DNA of 64,000 nucleotides from Paracoccus zeaxanthinifaciens ATCC 21588 (GTDB lineage: Bacteria > Pseudomonadota > Alphaproteobacteria > Rhodobacterales > Rhodobacteraceae), in contig NZ_ATUJ01000007.1 in assembly GCF_000420145.1 (NCBI RefSeq), forward strand, positions 1-64,000. Direction: 5' to 3'. Shown here piece after piece: positions 40,806-51,588 of the stretch. The notes under the pieces are model-generated. The model was not told the DNA's origin and searched no databases. It saw only the letters and a list, made by a program, of their open reading frames with translations. Each line of letters opens with the position of its first letter. Position 1 is the stretch's first letter. The translations under genes were made by a program, and so were the position numbers.

Positions 40806-42761
40806 TCAGCCGCGGTTCATGCGGTTCTCGATCAGGTCCTCGACGACCTCGGGCTCGGCCAGGGTCGAGATGTCGCCCAGGCTGCCATAGTCGTTCTCGG
40901 CGATCTTGCGCAGGATGCGGCGCATGATCTTTCCCGAACGGGTCTTGGGCATGCCGGGCGCCCATTGGATCAGGTCGGGCTTGGCGATGGGGCCGATCTC
41001 GTTGCGGACCCATTTCTCCAGCTCGGAGCGCAGATCGTCCGAAGGCTCGATCCCGTTCATCAGCGTGACATAGGCATAGATGCCCTGCCCCTTGACCTGG
41101 TGCGGGTAACCGACGACCGCGGCCTCGGCGACCTTCTCGTGGGCGACAAGGGCGCTCTCGACCTCGGCGGTGCCCATGCGGTGGCCGCTGACATTGATGA
41201 CGTCGTCCACGCGGCCGGTGATCCAGTAATACCCGTCCTCGTCGCGGCGGCAGCCGTCGCCGGTGAAGTAGTAGCCGGGATATTGCTGGAAATAGGTCTC
41301 CATGAAGCGCTGGTGATCGCCCCAGACCGTGCGCATCTGGCCCGGCCAGCTGTCGGCGATGCACAGGACGCCCTCGACCCCGTTGCCCTCGATCACCTCG
41401 GCGCTGCTGGGGTCCAGGATCTCGGGGCGGATGCCGAAGAACGGAACCGTGGCCGATCCGGGCTTGGTTTCCGTGGCGCCGGGCAAGGGCGTGATCAGGT
41501 GGCCGCCGGTCTCGGTCTGCCACCAGGTATCCACGATGGGGCATTTCCCCTTGCCGATATTGTCGTTGTACCAGTTCCAGGCCTCGGGGTTGATCGGCTC
41601 GCCCACGGTCCCCAGGATGCGCAGGCTGGACAGGTCGTGCCCTTCGACGAACTCGGTCCCCTTGCCCATCAGGGCGCGGATCGCCGTCGGCGCGGTATAG
41701 AACTGCGTGACCTTGTGCTTGTCGCACACCTCCCAGAAGCGGCCCGCGTCGGGGAAGGTCGGCACGCCTTCGAACATCAGCGTCGTCGCACCGTTCGCCA
41801 GCGGGCCATAGATGATGTAGCTGTGGCCCGTCACCCAGCCCACATCCGCCGTACACCAGAAGATGTCACCGTCGTGATAGTCGAAGGTGTATTGATGCGT
41901 CATCGCAGCATAGACCATGTAGCCGCCGGTCGTGTGCACCACGCCCTTCGGCTTGCCCGTCGACCCCGAGGTATAGAGGATGAACAGCGGATCCTCGGCC
42001 CCCATCGGGCGGGGCGGGCAGTCCGGGCTGACATGCTTCATCTGTTCCTTGACGTCGACATCGCGGCCTTCGATCCAGGTCGTCTGGTCGCCCGTATGCT
42101 TGACGACCAGGCAGCGCACCTTGTCGGAACAGTGCAGCAGCGCCGCATCGGTGTTCGATTTCAGATTCGTGCGACGCCCGCCACGCGGGGCGGTATCGGC
42201 GGTGATGACGATCTTGGCGCCGCAATCGTTGACGCGGTTCGCCAGCGCATCGGGCGAGAAGCCGGCGAAGACGATCGAATGGATCGCCCCGATCCGTGCG
42301 CAGGCCAGCATCGCATAGGCGGCCTCGGGGATCATCGGCAGATAGATGATGACCCGGTCGCCCCGCATGATCCCCTGGCTGAGGAGGACGTTCGCGAAGC
42401 GGTTCACGTTCTCGGACAGCTGGGCATAGGTGATGTGCTGTGCCGGATCCTTGGGGTCGTCGGGTTCCCAGATGATCGCGGTCTGGTCCGCGCGCGCGGG
42501 CAGATGGCGGTCGACGCAGTTCACGCTGGCATTCAGCACGCCATCCTCGAACCACTTGATATCGACCTGCCCGAAGGTGAAGTCGGTGTTCTTCACCTTG
42601 GTGAAGGGCGTCATCCAGTCGAGGCGCCTGCCCTCGCGCGCCCAGAACCCCTCGGGGTCCGAAACCGATTCGTCATAGAGCCGCGCATAATCCTGCGGGC
42701 CTGCATGGGCGTTGTCGAAACCCTGCGGAATCGGATGCTTCTGGATCTGTTCGGCCGTCAT
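40806..42761 (-). CDS. acs: Acetyl-CoA synthetase
   Basis: Activates acetate to acetyl-CoA through acetyl-AMP. The 651-residue product shows the AMP-forming signature [27 protein letters not shown], the hinge-region [23 protein letters not shown] and the acetylatable catalytic lysine in [14 protein letters not shown] near the C terminus, the usual target of Pat-type control. ATG 42761 has GAGGAGGGG upstream. The promoter must lie in the AT-richer stretch 42765-42935, which also holds a CATGT-N5-ACATG inverted repeat. Confidence 0.97.
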   Translation of the reverse strand: MTAEQIQKHPIPQGFDNAHAGPQDYARLYDESVSDPEGFWAREGRRLDWMTPFTKVKNTDFTFGQVDIKWFEDGVLNASVNCVDRHLPARADQTAIIWEPDDPKDPAQHITYAQLSENVNRFANVLLSQGIMRGDRVIIYLPMIPEAAYAMLACARIGAIHSIVFAGFSPDALANRVNDCGAKIVITADTAPRGGRRTNLKSNTDAALLHCSDKVRCLVVKHTGDQTTWIEGRDVDVKEQMKHVSPDCPPRPMGAEDPLFILYTSGSTGKPKGVVHTTGGYMVYAAMTHQYTFDYHDGDIFWCTADVGWVTGHSYIIYGPLANGATTLMFEGVPTFPDAGRFWEVCDKHKVTQFYTAPTAIRALMGKGTEFVEGHDLSSLRILGTVGEPINPEAWNWYNDNIGKGKCPIVDTWWQTETGGHLITPLPGATETKPGSATVPFFGIRPEILDPSSAEVIEGNGVEGVLCIADSWPGQMRTVWGDHQRFMETYFQQYPGYYFTGDGCRRDEDGYYWITGRVDDVINVSGHRMGTAEVESALVAHEKVAEAAVVGYPHQVKGQGIYAYVTLMNGIEPSDDLRSELEKWVRNEIGPIAKPDLIQWAPGMPKTRSGKIMRRILRKIAENDYGSLGDISTLAEPEVVEDLIENRMNRG

Positions 42762-42831
42762 GTGTTCCCCTCCTCGTGGGGGCGGAACCCGGTGCTGCAG
42801 CGACGCAAGGTTCCGACCCGCCTTCCGGGGA

Positions 42832-42846
42832 CATGTTAAACACATG
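42832..42846. promoter_or_regulatory. Inverted repeat upstream of acs
   Basis: CATGT at 42832-42836 and ACATG at 42842-42846 flank TAAAC. The site lies about 70 bases before the acs start codon, in the region expected for its promoter or operator. The binding protein is unknown and the short arms could occur by chance. Confidence 0.3.
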
Positions 42847-42932
42847 GACAGCGATGCGTTAAGTCATTTTTTCAAAAGGATTTTTCTGTAAACGAATTGA
42901 CCGAAAAGGCGGCGTGCAAGTAAAACGTTCAC

Positions 42933-42962
42933 AACGAAAGGGGTCGCAACAGGTGCGGCCCC
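42933..42962 (-). terminator. Terminator of the beta-helix gene
   Basis: On the minus strand GGGGCCGCA, loop CCTGT, TGCGACCCC (one G-U pair), then TTTCGTT. It starts about 15 bases after the TAG at 42978-42980, which supports that TAG as the original end of the interrupted gene. Confidence 0.75.
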
Positions 42963-42977
42963 ACCTTGCAGGCGCCC

Positions 42978-45269
42978 CTATTGCGGGCGGTCCATCCGGG
43001 CATAGACGCTGACGCTGCCGCGTGTCGGCTGGGACCATTGCAGTCGCAACTGGCGCTTGCTGCCGCCCTGTTCCGCCTGGACATAGGGGGTCGCGTCGAT
43101 CCGCTGCCCCGAGCCGTTGAACATCGCGCTTTCGTTCACGACCGACAGGACGGACTTGGCCCAGCCCTGGAACGGCAGCCCCTGGATCACCGGCAGCGTC
43201 CATGTGCTTGCCGCGCTGTTCTGGCTGTACTAGACCATCAGCGGGTTGGCGACATAGGTGCTGATCCCGTTGAAGGTGTTGGCCTCGAACTGCAGGTTCC
43301 GCATCCGGTTGTAATCCAGATCCGCGATCGAGGTATCCACCCGGACGATCCGGTCCACGTCGCCGTAAAGCGCCTTGAACACGTTGCCGACGACCATCAG
43401 CCCTTGGATGAAATGCCCCGTGCCATAGGGCTTCACCGTGATCCAGGTGAACCAGGACGCCGTATCGGAACAAAGGAACGTGTTCCCCGTCACCGTCAGC
43501 CCGCCAAAGCTGTATTCGTTGCCGCGGAAATCGGGGGTGGCGCTGTGCTCGTTCGTCCACTCGATCGAGGCGTTGTCGACATAGTTGTCGGAAACGGTCG
43601 TCTGGATGTTCGTCAGCGTCAGCACCAGCCCGGCATTGCGCAGCCCCTGCCCCGAACCATCCCCCTGGAACCAGTGGTTGTTCGAGATCATGTGGCCGCC
43701 GCCATTCGCGACCATGAAATGCGCGAAACGCACGAAGCGGTTGCCGCGGATCTTCACGTCGTTCGCGTTCACGTTGATGCCGATGGTGCTGCGCTGCGCG
43801 ACCGGCAGGTCCAGGTCCGAGGACAGGAACTCGCACCCGTCCACCTGCATCCCCTGGCACGCCCGCCCGACCGAGGTGATCGCACGGTCGCGGGGCTTGG
43901 TGAAGTGGCAGTCGCGGAACTGGATCAACTCGCCCTTGGCGGGCAGCATCACGGCGCTTGCAACGCCGTCGCAGGCAAAGTCGATATTGCTCAGCTGCAG
44001 CTTGCTGATCTCGGTGCCGGTGAAATCCAGAAGATAGCGATAGCGCTCGAAGGTGTAGTTCCGCGTCCCCGCCCCGCCATAGAGCGGCTGCGACAGGGTC
44101 AGCGTCTTCTGCGCGATGTTGCGACCGGCGACATAGGCCTCGCGGCCGACGCCGTTGCCGATGACGCGGCTGCCGATCTCGATCGCGGCGACATTGCCGA
44201 CATTGCTCAGGATCAGCGGTTTGGACGGATCATAGGTGCCGCTGCTGGTCCAGCTGCCCTTGTTCCACGCGGCCCCCGGCTTGGCCAGGATCGAGCCGTT
44301 CTGGATCACGCGGCGATTGGCGAAACCGCCCAGACCCGGTGCGATCTCGTCGACCATAATCGGTTCGTCCAGGTCCACGCGGCGACCGCACAGGTCCAGC
44401 GCCACGTGATCGGTATATCCCAGCAGCGCCTGGATCGCCTTCTTCAGGCCAAGGGTCTCGTCGCCGAACGCCTTGGCATAGGTGGGGTAATCGAAGCTTT
44501 GCATGAAGGCCACGCGGGTGGCCGTGGGCGTGGTGATGCGTCCCTTGAAGCGGATCGGGCTGTCGATGGAGATGTCGCCCGAGATCAGGAAGTTCCCCTC
44601 GGGGACCACGACCTGCCCGCCATTGGCGGCACGGTCGGCTGCGATGAAGGCCGCGCGGTCGTTCGTGACGCCGTCGCCGCGGGCACCGAAATCGCGGACA
44701 TCCACCCAGTCCAGCAGCGACGGCACGAATGCGGCGGCCACATCCTCGATCCGCAGGGATTCGATGCGGAAGGCACCCCCGTTGGATCCGACCAGATCGA
44801 TGCCGAAATGGCCGAAGCTGGGCGCGGTGCCCCAGCTCATGTCCACGCCCGACCGCGCGCCGACGCCGATGATCGCGCTGACCTCGATGATGTCGCCATA
44901 GGCGGTCATGGGGACGGCGGGGCCGACCTCGACCAGGCCGGACACGTGATTGCGGGCGGCATTGCCCGCCCAGGCCCCGATCCGGGCCGAGGCCAGCGCA
45001 CCGGCCACCGCCTTGACCCGCGCCGAGACGCGCAGATAGACGCCGGGGATCATCGGCGTCTCTCCCATGAAGCGGATGCTGGTCGTGCCCTGCTGCTTGA
45101 CGATTTCCAGGCAGGCGCCGAAATCCTAGTCCGCGGGGATCAGCGCGGCATTGGCCGCATTGGCCCAGGTCGCGCTGCCGGACGTGCCGTTCGTCTGCGA
45201 CCACGCATTCAACCCGGCCCGGAAGGCGGGCGGCATCAGCAAGAGCCCGTTGGTGACGGCAATGTTCAT
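42978..45269 (-). pseudogene. Beta-helix (GH28/pectate-lyase-3-like) protein gene with two in-frame TAG codons
   Basis: From ATG 45269 to TAG 42978-42980 the frame is open for 764 codons except for TAG at codon 48 (45126-45128, after LIPAD, before DFGACLEI) and codon 680 (43230-43232, after NPLMV, before YSQNSAAS). There are no frameshifts. The middle part carries VDVRDFGARGDGVTNDRAAF, the start signature of right-handed beta-helix Pectate_lyase_3/GH28-related proteins, used in polysaccharide cleavage or as phage-type tail spikes. An ATG at codon 68 (45068) could yield a 612-residue product. Both TAGs could be CAG-to-TAG changes. Simplest reading: a recently inactivated gene; readthrough cannot be excluded. 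Confidence 0.7.
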
Positions 45270-45344
45270 AAGGCTATCCCCCGTGATCGTCATGACCGCC
45301 GGACGAAACCGCCCGGCGCTGTGACGAAAGGAGATAGTTCACAA

Positions 45345-45376
45345 AAGGTTAACGCCCGCTGAACCCGGCGGGCGTT
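45345..45376 (-). terminator. Terminator of lysS
   Basis: AACGCCCGC (45351-45359) and GCGGGCGTT (45368-45376) form a 9-bp stem; on the minus strand it is followed by AACCTTTTGTG. It lies 40 bases past the lysS stop. Confidence 0.8.
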
Positions 45377-45416
45377 GCAACGCGCCCCGCCGCAACGGGA
45401 CGCATGCCTTGGCGGC

Positions 45417-46994
45417 TCAGCCGACCAGTTCGCCCGCAAGCGCGCGTTCGATCAGCGCGCGGGTCTCGTCGATACCATAAAGCGCGATGAAACCGCCGAA
45501 GCGCGGCCCCTGATCAGCACCCAGCAGGACCTGGTAGAGCGCTGCGAACCACTCGCGCAGCGGCTCGAACCCGTGTTCCTTGCCGACGGCGAAGACCATC
45601 GACTGCAGCACCTCGGGATCGGCGGGCTGGTCCCATGCGGCCAGGCGACCGGCCAGATCCTCCATCGCGCGTCGCTCGACCTCGGTCGGTTCGCGGAAGG
45701 TGCGGGTCGGCGCGACGAAGTCGTTGAAATAGCGCACGGCAAAGCCCGCGGCCTGGTCCAGCCCCGGATGCGTTTCCGGGCTGGCCTCGGGGGCATAGCG
45801 CTGCATGAAGCCCCACAGCCCGTCCTTGCCCGCCGAGCCCGCGACGGATGCAAGGTTCAGCAGCATCTGGAAGGGCACGACCATGTCGGATGCCGGAACC
45901 TTGCCGCCATGGATGTGGAAGACCGGGTTCGCGGCCTGCTGTTCCGGCGTCTGATCGGGGAAGGCGCGCAGCTGCTGGTGGTATTCGTCCACCGCCTTCG
46001 GGATCACGTCGAAATGCATCCGCTTGGCCGTCTTGGGCTTCTGGTACATGAAGTACGACAGACTCTCGGTCGAGGCATAGGTCAGCCATTCGTCGATCGA
46101 CAACCCGTTGCCCTTCGACTTGCTGATCTTCTGGCCGTGCTGGTCCAGGAACAGCTCGTAGGTGAAATGCTCGGGCTTCTTGCCGCCCAGGATCTCGCAG
46201 ATGCGGTCGTAGATCGGCGTGTTGGTGCTGTGATCCTTGCCGTACATCTCGAAATCTACATCCAGCGCGGCCCAACGGGCGCCGAAATCGGGCTTCCACT
46301 GCAGCTTCACCTGGCCGCCGGTGACGGGAAGGGTGATCTCCTCGCCATCCTCGTCGAAGGTGATGGTGCCTGCCTTGGCGTCGACATGCTTGATGGGCAC
46401 GTACAGAACGCGGCCCGTCTTGGGGCTGATCGGCAGGAAGCAGCTGTAGCTCTGCTGGCGTTCCTCGCGCAGGCTCTTGAGCATGACTTCCATGATCTGG
46501 TCGTATTTCTCGGCGGCGCGCAGCAGCGTCGCGTCGAAATGCCCGGCCTTGTAGTATTCGGTCGCGCTGATGAATTCGTATTCGAACCCGAAGGTGTCGA
46601 GGAAGCGGCGCAGCATCGCGTTGTTGTGGTGGCCGAAGCTCTCGTACTCGCCGAAGGGATCGGGAACCGAGGTCAGCGGCTTCTGCAGATGCTCGCGCAG
46701 CATCTCGGTCTGGGGGACGTTGTCGGGGACCTTGCGCATCCCATCCATGTCGTCCGAGAAGCAGATGAGGCGCGTGGGAATGTCGCTGATGATCTCGAAC
46801 GCGCGACGGATCATCGTCGTGCGCGCGACCTCGCCGAAGGTACCGATATGGGGCAGACCCGAGGGGCCGTAGCCCGTCTCGAACAGGACATAGCCCTTCT
46901 CGGGCGGTGCCTTCTCGTAGCGTTTGAGGACCCGGCGCGCCTCTTCGAACGGCCAGGCCTTCGACTGCATTGCGGCGTCGCGCAGGGTGCTCAT
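45417..46994 (-). CDS. lysS: Lysine--tRNA ligase, class I
   Basis: A 525-residue class I lysyl-tRNA synthetase, unrelated in fold to the class II enzyme of most bacteria and typical of archaea, spirochaetes and Alphaproteobacteria. It has the HIGH-type motif [10 protein letters not shown] and the KMSKS motif as KISKSKGN, with a helical anticodon-binding C terminus. ATG 46994 has AGGAG upstream. Since class I enzymes replace class II ones, no second lysS is expected. Confidence 0.96.
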   Translation of the reverse strand: MSTLRDAAMQSKAWPFEEARRVLKRYEKAPPEKGYVLFETGYGPSGLPHIGTFGEVARTTMIRRAFEIISDIPTRLICFSDDMDGMRKVPDNVPQTEMLREHLQKPLTSVPDPFGEYESFGHHNNAMLRRFLDTFGFEYEFISATEYYKAGHFDATLLRAAEKYDQIMEVMLKSLREERQQSYSCFLPISPKTGRVLYVPIKHVDAKAGTITFDEDGEEITLPVTGGQVKLQWKPDFGARWAALDVDFEMYGKDHSTNTPIYDRICEILGGKKPEHFTYELFLDQHGQKISKSKGNGLSIDEWLTYASTESLSYFMYQKPKTAKRMHFDVIPKAVDEYHQQLRAFPDQTPEQQAANPVFHIHGGKVPASDMVVPFQMLLNLASVAGSAGKDGLWGFMQRYAPEASPETHPGLDQAAGFAVRYFNDFVAPTRTFREPTEVERRAMEDLAGRLAAWDQPADPEVLQSMVFAVGKEHGFEPLREWFAALYQVLLGADQGPRFGGFIALYGIDETRALIERALAGELVG

Positions 46995-47078
46995 CTCATC
47001 TCTCCTATGAATGCTCGGCCCGCTTATTGAAAGGCGCAGGCATCGTCAATAATCTGATGAGGAACCAAGGAGAAACCG

Positions 47079-47507
47079 ATGACTTCCGAGCTGCCGTCCC
47101 TGTCGCCCTGCGACGCCCTTGTCGCCGTGATGGTGGCCGTTTCCGCCTCTGACAGCAACATCCGCACATCCGAGCTGGTGGCGATCCAGCGCATGGTCGA
47201 CCACGCGCCGGTCTTTGCCGATTACGACGACCAGCGCATCCGCGCGGTCAGCCAGACGGTGATGACCCTGTTCGAGGAAGAGGACGGGCTAGACGCCCTG
47301 TTCGGCCTGCTGCGCGATGCGCTGCCCGAACGCCTGTACGAGACCGCCTATGCCCTGGCCTGCGACGTGGGCGCGGCGGACGGCCGCCTGTATGACGGAG
47401 AGATCCGCATGCTGGCCGAGATCCGCGAGGAGCTGGACATCAGCCGCCTCCACGCCGCCGCGATCGAGCTGTCGGCGCGGGTGCGCCACATGACGCTTCA
47501 GGACTGA
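47079..47507 (+). CDS. TerB-family protein
   Basis: A 142-residue helical protein of the tellurite-resistance TerB family. Two repeated acidic elements, VAVSASDSNIRTSELVAIQRM and VGAADGRLYDGEIRMLAEI, correspond to the paired metal-binding loops of TerB. No other ter gene is nearby, so tellurite resistance need not be its job. ATG 47079 has AAGGAG upstream. Its last 10 bases overlap the convergent carboxypeptidase gene. Confidence 0.88.
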   Translation: MTSELPSLSPCDALVAVMVAVSASDSNIRTSELVAIQRMVDHAPVFADYDDQRIRAVSQTVMTLFEEEDGLDALFGLLRDALPERLYETAYALACDVGAADGRLYDGEIRMLAEIREELDISRLHAAAIELSARVRHMTLQD

Positions 47508-48892
47508 AGCGTCGCCTCGAAGGCGGCGATCACATCGCGTTGCAGCGATTTCGCCGCCCTCGTCCATGTGCTGACGCCAGCGGGCAGTTCGGCCCCCACC
47601 GAGGCATCGCGCCGCGCGGGATCCGCGCAGAAGATCGCGAAGACGCCCTGCTGCCCGCCCCGCGTCGTGACATATCCCGCAAGGTTCGACACGAAGTTCA
47701 GCGTGCCCGTCTTGGCCCGCACCTCGTGGGTCTGCGCGGGATCGGCGCCCAGATCCTCGGACAGGGGGTTCCGCTTCAGGACCGATGGCAGGTCCAGGTC
47801 GCGCCCCGGTCCCGCAAGGATCCGCGCCATGCCGAAGGCGCTGATCCGGCTGCCGGATGACAGCCCGGAATGGTCGGCCAGCCGCATTCCCTGCCCCGCA
47901 TCCCCCAGCCATTCCTGCATCGCGGCCCCCGACGACCCAAGGTCCGCACGGCCGCTTGCGTGCAGGCCCAGCACCTCGGCGGTCAGGTTGGTCGAGAATT
48001 TCAGCATGTCGCGCACCAGTTCCAGCACCGGCGGGCTGTCATGTCCTGCCAGTTCCGGACCCTGCGGCGCGCGGATGGCGATCTCGGGGGCGGGCAGGAC
48101 GAGCCCGCGTGCACGACACAGGGTCTGGAACACGTCGGCGGCATAGAGTTCGGGCAGGCGGACCGGCAGCCACCTGCTGCCCGCGCGCCGGATCGCCCCG
48201 CGCGACACCGTCCAGTATTCCCGATCCTCGTCCGCGCGATAGCCGAACAGCGCCGCCTGATCCGCCGCCGCCGCAGTCACGGTATAGGCGCGCGGCGATT
48301 CCCGCGACGCACGCGCCTGAAGCTGCATGCCTGCCCCACCCGAGCCCCAGCCCAGATGCACCCGGTTGAAGTTCAGCACCATCCCCGAGATCGAAGGGTT
48401 GTAGGCCAGGTGCGGCGACTGCTCGGGGGTGATCTGCGGCAGTTGGGGCAACGCTCCGCCCCAGACCGTGAAACGTGCGGGCGTCGTCACACCGGACGCG
48501 ACCAGCGCGTCGGCAAGGGCGGCAAGATCATCGGTGCTCAGCACGGGATCGCCGCCACCGACCAGCACAAGCGCATCTCCATCGCGCAGGATCTGCGTGC
48601 GGAAGCGGTGCGTCGGCCCCAGCCGGTCCAGCGCGAAGGCAGCGGTGATCGCCTTCATCGTGCTGGCAGGCGCCATGCGTCGCGCGGCCAGCCCCAGGGA
48701 CAGTGCATCGCCCCGCGCATCCAGCAGCGCATGACCCACTTCGCCCGCCAGACCGGCAGCGGCCACGACCCGTCCCGCATCGATGGCGGGCCTGACCGGC
48801 GGACGCATGGCAAGCGGATCGGCAAGCGCAAACCCGGGTGCGGCCCCGAAGGCGATCCCCGCGCGAAGGAAGCTGCGGCGTGAAAGGCTCAT
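47498..48892 (-). CDS. D-Ala-D-Ala carboxypeptidase/endopeptidase, PBP4 (S13) type, Tat-exported
   Basis: A 464-residue penicillin-binding protein of family S13. The catalytic set is S77-T-M-K80, the SxN region in [12 protein letters not shown] (Ser where Asn is usual, as some members show) and KTG in [16 protein letters not shown]. The N terminus [15 protein letters not shown] carries a twin-arginine motif, so folded export by Tat is predicted, which is unusual for this class. The large domain II insertion of S13 enzymes lies between the SxxK and SxN motifs. It overlaps nadD by ATGA. Confidence 0.9.
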   Translation of the reverse strand: MSLSRRSFLRAGIAFGAAPGFALADPLAMRPPVRPAIDAGRVVAAAGLAGEVGHALLDARGDALSLGLAARRMAPASTMKAITAAFALDRLGPTHRFRTQILRDGDALVLVGGGDPVLSTDDLAALADALVASGVTTPARFTVWGGALPQLPQITPEQSPHLAYNPSISGMVLNFNRVHLGWGSGGAGMQLQARASRESPRAYTVTAAAADQAALFGYRADEDREYWTVSRGAIRRAGSRWLPVRLPELYAADVFQTLCRARGLVLPAPEIAIRAPQGPELAGHDSPPVLELVRDMLKFSTNLTAEVLGLHASGRADLGSSGAAMQEWLGDAGQGMRLADHSGLSSGSRISAFGMARILAGPGRDLDLPSVLKRNPLSEDLGADPAQTHEVRAKTGTLNFVSNLAGYVTTRGGQQGVFAIFCADPARRDASVGAELPAGVSTWTRAAKSLQRDVIAAFEATLQS

Positions 48893-49479
48893 CGTGTGGC
48901 CCTGATGCTGGAGGAGGAGAGAGGCGACATCGGCAGGTTCAGGAAGACCCATGCCGGCGCGGGACTGCCGGGCAGCATGCGTGCCGCGCCCTCGGGCAGT
49001 CGATGCGGGCGCAGGATCTGCGCGGCGCGTGCGTTCCGGGCCGCAAGCCGGGTGCCGGGACGGGCAAGAACCGCGAAGGGCATGCTGTCTGCGATCTGCT
49101 GCCAGCGATCCCAACGGTCGAACTGCAGCAGGTTGTCCGAACCCATCAGCCAGACGAAATCGACGCCGGAATAGGAGGCCCGCAATCCCGCCAGCGTGTC
49201 GGCGGTCATGCGCGTTCCCATGCGCGCCTCGATATCCGTGACGACGATGCGTGGATCGCGGGCCAATGCGCGTGCCTGCGCGATGCGTTCGGGCATCGGC
49301 GCAGGGCCGTGGGACTTGAGGGGGTTTCCAGGCGAGACGAGCCACCAGACGCGATCCAACCCAAGCCGCGCGATCGCGGTGCGGGTGATCTGAAGATGGC
49401 CGTCATGCGGCGGATCGAAGGAACCGCCAAGGATTCCGATCCGCTGTCCGGCCATAGCTATGGGAAGTCCATGCCTCAT
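48889..49479 (-). CDS. nadD: Nicotinate-nucleotide adenylyltransferase
   Basis: Adenylates nicotinate mononucleotide in NAD synthesis. The 196-residue enzyme has [12 protein letters not shown] with the (H/T)xGH-type catalytic motif, [11 protein letters not shown] for substrate recognition, [16 protein letters not shown], and the terminal SSSSIRATR that binds the adenylate. ATG 49479 gives the family-like start (MRHGLP...RIGILGGSF); ATG 49455 is an alternative. It is followed by the PBP4-type gene, not the rsfS usually found next to nadD. Confidence 0.93.
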   Translation of the reverse strand: MRHGLPIAMAGQRIGILGGSFDPPHDGHLQITRTAIARLGLDRVWWLVSPGNPLKSHGPAPMPERIAQARALARDPRIVVTDIEARMGTRMTADTLAGLRASYSGVDFVWLMGSDNLLQFDRWDRWQQIADSMPFAVLARPGTRLAARNARAAQILRPHRLPEGAARMLPGSPAPAWVFLNLPMSPLSSSSIRATR

Positions 49480-49496
49480 GCCGGTGCAATAGCCGA

Positions 49497-49523
49497 CGCG
49501 GCCCGCCTTGCCAACGGGCCGCG
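49497..49523. repeat. Stem-loop between nadD and the nucleotidase gene
   Basis: CGCGGCCCG and CGGGCCGCG flank a nine-base loop. No T run is present. It could be the 3' end of the nucleotidase transcript. A 12-base palindrome, GTGACGCGTCAC (49526-49537), lies beside it and reaches into the nucleotidase stop codon. Confidence 0.5.
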
Positions 49524-49533
49524 CCGTGACGCG

Positions 49534-51132
49534 TCACTTCACGGTGATGCGCCCGTCGGTATAGGGTTCGTAACCGCCATCGACGGCGCCCAGGTATTCG
49601 GCCACGACCTCGGCCAGGTCCGGCCCGAAATCATAGGCGTTCTGCCCGTTCTGCGCGAAGACGGAGTACCCGTCGCCACCACCACGCATGTAGTTGTTGG
49701 TGGTCACGCCATAGGTCGCGGCGGGGTCGATCGCGACCCATTCCTCGCCATCCTCGACCATCACGTCGCTGATGCGGGCGCCTGCCTCGGCTGCCGGATC
49801 GACGGTGTATTTCAGACCCGCGACCTGCGCGAAGCGGCCGGCCTGCTCCTCGTACTGGCTGGCGCCGTTTTCCAGCGCGGCGACGATATCGGCACCGGTC
49901 AGCTGGAAGGTGGCCAGCGTGTTCTGGAACGGCAGGACGGTATAGACTTCGCCCATCGTCACCTCGCCCTCGTCGATCGAGGCGCGAAGCCCGCCGCCGT
50001 TCTGGATCGCGATGGTCACGCCCTGATCGGCCACGCGGGCCAGCATGGCATCGGCGACAAGGTTGCCCATCGCACATTCCTGCTGACGGCACACTTCGCG
50101 CGCGCCCTCGATGGTGGCGGCGGACTGGGCGACGACCTTGCTGCGCAGTTCGGCGATCGGCTCGGCCATCTCGGCCACGCGGGCGGCGATGGCCTCGTCC
50201 TCGGGAACCGAGGCGTCAAGAAGGATCGGCTGGCCTTCGACCGCCGTGACCTTGCCCTCGTCGTCGAAGGTCAGCTTCAGATGACCGACATACTTGCTGT
50301 AGGCATAGGCCTGCGCGACGGGCACCTGCACCCCGTCCACCCCGCCGACCATGGTGGGATAGGCACCTTCGGCACCTTCCATCTGGCCCAGCAGCGTGTG
50401 CGAATGGCCGCCGATGACCGCGTCGATGCCCGGCACCTCTGCCGCGAAGACCTGATCGCGAAGATAGCCCACATGGGTCAGCGCGATGACCTTGTCGACG
50501 CCTTCGGCCTCCAGCGCCTCGGCGGCGGCGGTCAGGGCTTCGATGTCGTCCTGGAAGATCACGTCGGGACCGGGGGACGAGGTTTCTGGCGTATCGGTCG
50601 CCAGCGCCGAGATGATGCCGATCTTCTGGTCGCCCTTCTCGATCACCACCTGCTTGACGACCTTGTCCTTCAGGTCCGACTGCGACAGGTCCAGGTTGCT
50701 GGACAGGACCGGGAACTCGACCCCGTCGGCCAGCACGGCCAGCCCCTCGGGGCCGTCGTCGAATTCGTGGTTGCCCACCGCCATCGCGTCATAGCCGATG
50801 GCGTTCATGAACTCGACGACCTCCTCGCCCTTGTAGGTCGTGTAGAACATCGAGCCCTGGTACTGGTCGCCCGCGTCCAGCACGATCACCGGCTCGCCGT
50901 CGGCCTCGATCTGCTGGCGCAGTTCGGCGATCTTCGAGGCGATGCGCGCGACGCCGCCAAAGCATTCGTTCGCGGCCTTCGTCTCCTCGTCGCAGGTGCT
51001 GTCGTACTTGTTGACCGGCTCGATCCGGCTGTGAACATCGTTGGTGTGCAGGATATGCAGCACGCTGTCGGCATGTGCGGCCCCCGACATCAACGCAATC
51101 GCAGAGGTCGCGGCGAACAGGCTTCTGATCAT
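49534..51132 (-). CDS. Periplasmic 5'-nucleotidase/UDP-sugar hydrolase
   Basis: A 532-residue exported metallophosphoesterase of the UshA/5'-nucleotidase family. A signal peptide ends in AAHA. Metal-site motifs are LHTNDVHSR, DAGDQYQGS, VGNHEFDDGPEGL, THVGY and GGHSHTLL; the C-terminal 5_nucleotid_C domain holds NGGGLRASI, the FQNTL and NNYMRGGGDGY stretches for nucleoside stacking. It would release phosphate and nucleosides from external nucleotides. Cys pairs in STCDEE, NECFGG and REVCRQQEC may form disulfides. ATG 51132 has GGAAGGA upstream. Confidence 0.94.
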   Translation of the reverse strand: MIRSLFAATSAIALMSGAAHADSVLHILHTNDVHSRIEPVNKYDSTCDEETKAANECFGGVARIASKIAELRQQIEADGEPVIVLDAGDQYQGSMFYTTYKGEEVVEFMNAIGYDAMAVGNHEFDDGPEGLAVLADGVEFPVLSSNLDLSQSDLKDKVVKQVVIEKGDQKIGIISALATDTPETSSPGPDVIFQDDIEALTAAAEALEAEGVDKVIALTHVGYLRDQVFAAEVPGIDAVIGGHSHTLLGQMEGAEGAYPTMVGGVDGVQVPVAQAYAYSKYVGHLKLTFDDEGKVTAVEGQPILLDASVPEDEAIAARVAEMAEPIAELRSKVVAQSAATIEGAREVCRQQECAMGNLVADAMLARVADQGVTIAIQNGGGLRASIDEGEVTMGEVYTVLPFQNTLATFQLTGADIVAALENGASQYEEQAGRFAQVAGLKYTVDPAAEAGARISDVMVEDGEEWVAIDPAATYGVTTNNYMRGGGDGYSVFAQNGQNAYDFGPDLAEVVAEYLGAVDGGYEPYTDGRITVK

Positions 51133-51252
51133 GGGTGATTCCTTCCAATCCCTGACGGTCGGCGTCGAAAGATTGGCCCGCCCGCAGGCACAGGTCAAAC
51201 GGAAGCTGACTTCGCGCTTGACCGGCGACGCCACGGCACGGCAAATGCCCGC

Positions 51253-51588
51253 ATGCTGATCTATAAGGTATTCCGCGCGGCCGAATGGGCCGACATGCAG
51301 CAGCGGGGCGAAACGCCCGGCGCGCCCGTCGATCTTGCCGACGGTTACATTCACCTTTCGACGGCCGTGCAGCTGCCGGGAACGCTTGCGAAGCATTTCG
51401 CGAACGAAACCGGCCTGACGCTTCTGGCCTGCGAAAGCGGCGACATGGAACGGGACATCAGATGGGAAGAATCGCGCGGCGGCGCGCTGTTTCCGCATCT
51501 GTACCGGAACCTGCGCATGTCGGACGTGATCTGGTCGCGCGAGATCGCGCTGACAGATGGCGTCCACGTCACGGGGGTCGAGGAATGA
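51253..51588 (+). CDS. DUF952 family protein
   Basis: A 111-residue cytoplasmic protein with the DUF952 pattern: YKVFRAAEW at the start, [15 protein letters not shown], and [10 protein letters not shown] near the end. The fold is related to ADP-ribose/glutathione-transfer type folds but no activity is known. It overlaps pyrD by ATGA and so is made with it, as in many relatives. Confidence 0.88.
   Translation: MLIYKVFRAAEWADMQQRGETPGAPVDLADGYIHLSTAVQLPGTLAKHFANETGLTLLACESGDMERDIRWEESRGGALFPHLYRNLRMSDVIWSREIALTDGVHVTGVEE

Noticed and set aside
42978..45269. Host-wide reassignment of TAG to an amino acid
   Set aside because: Several intact housekeeping genes in the window (uvrB, hisG, pyrD, cysE) end at TAG exactly where their families end, so TAG works as a stop in this genome.
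47079..47507. Tellurite-resistance operon
   Set aside because: Only a lone terB-like gene is present; no terA, terC, terD or related genes nearby.
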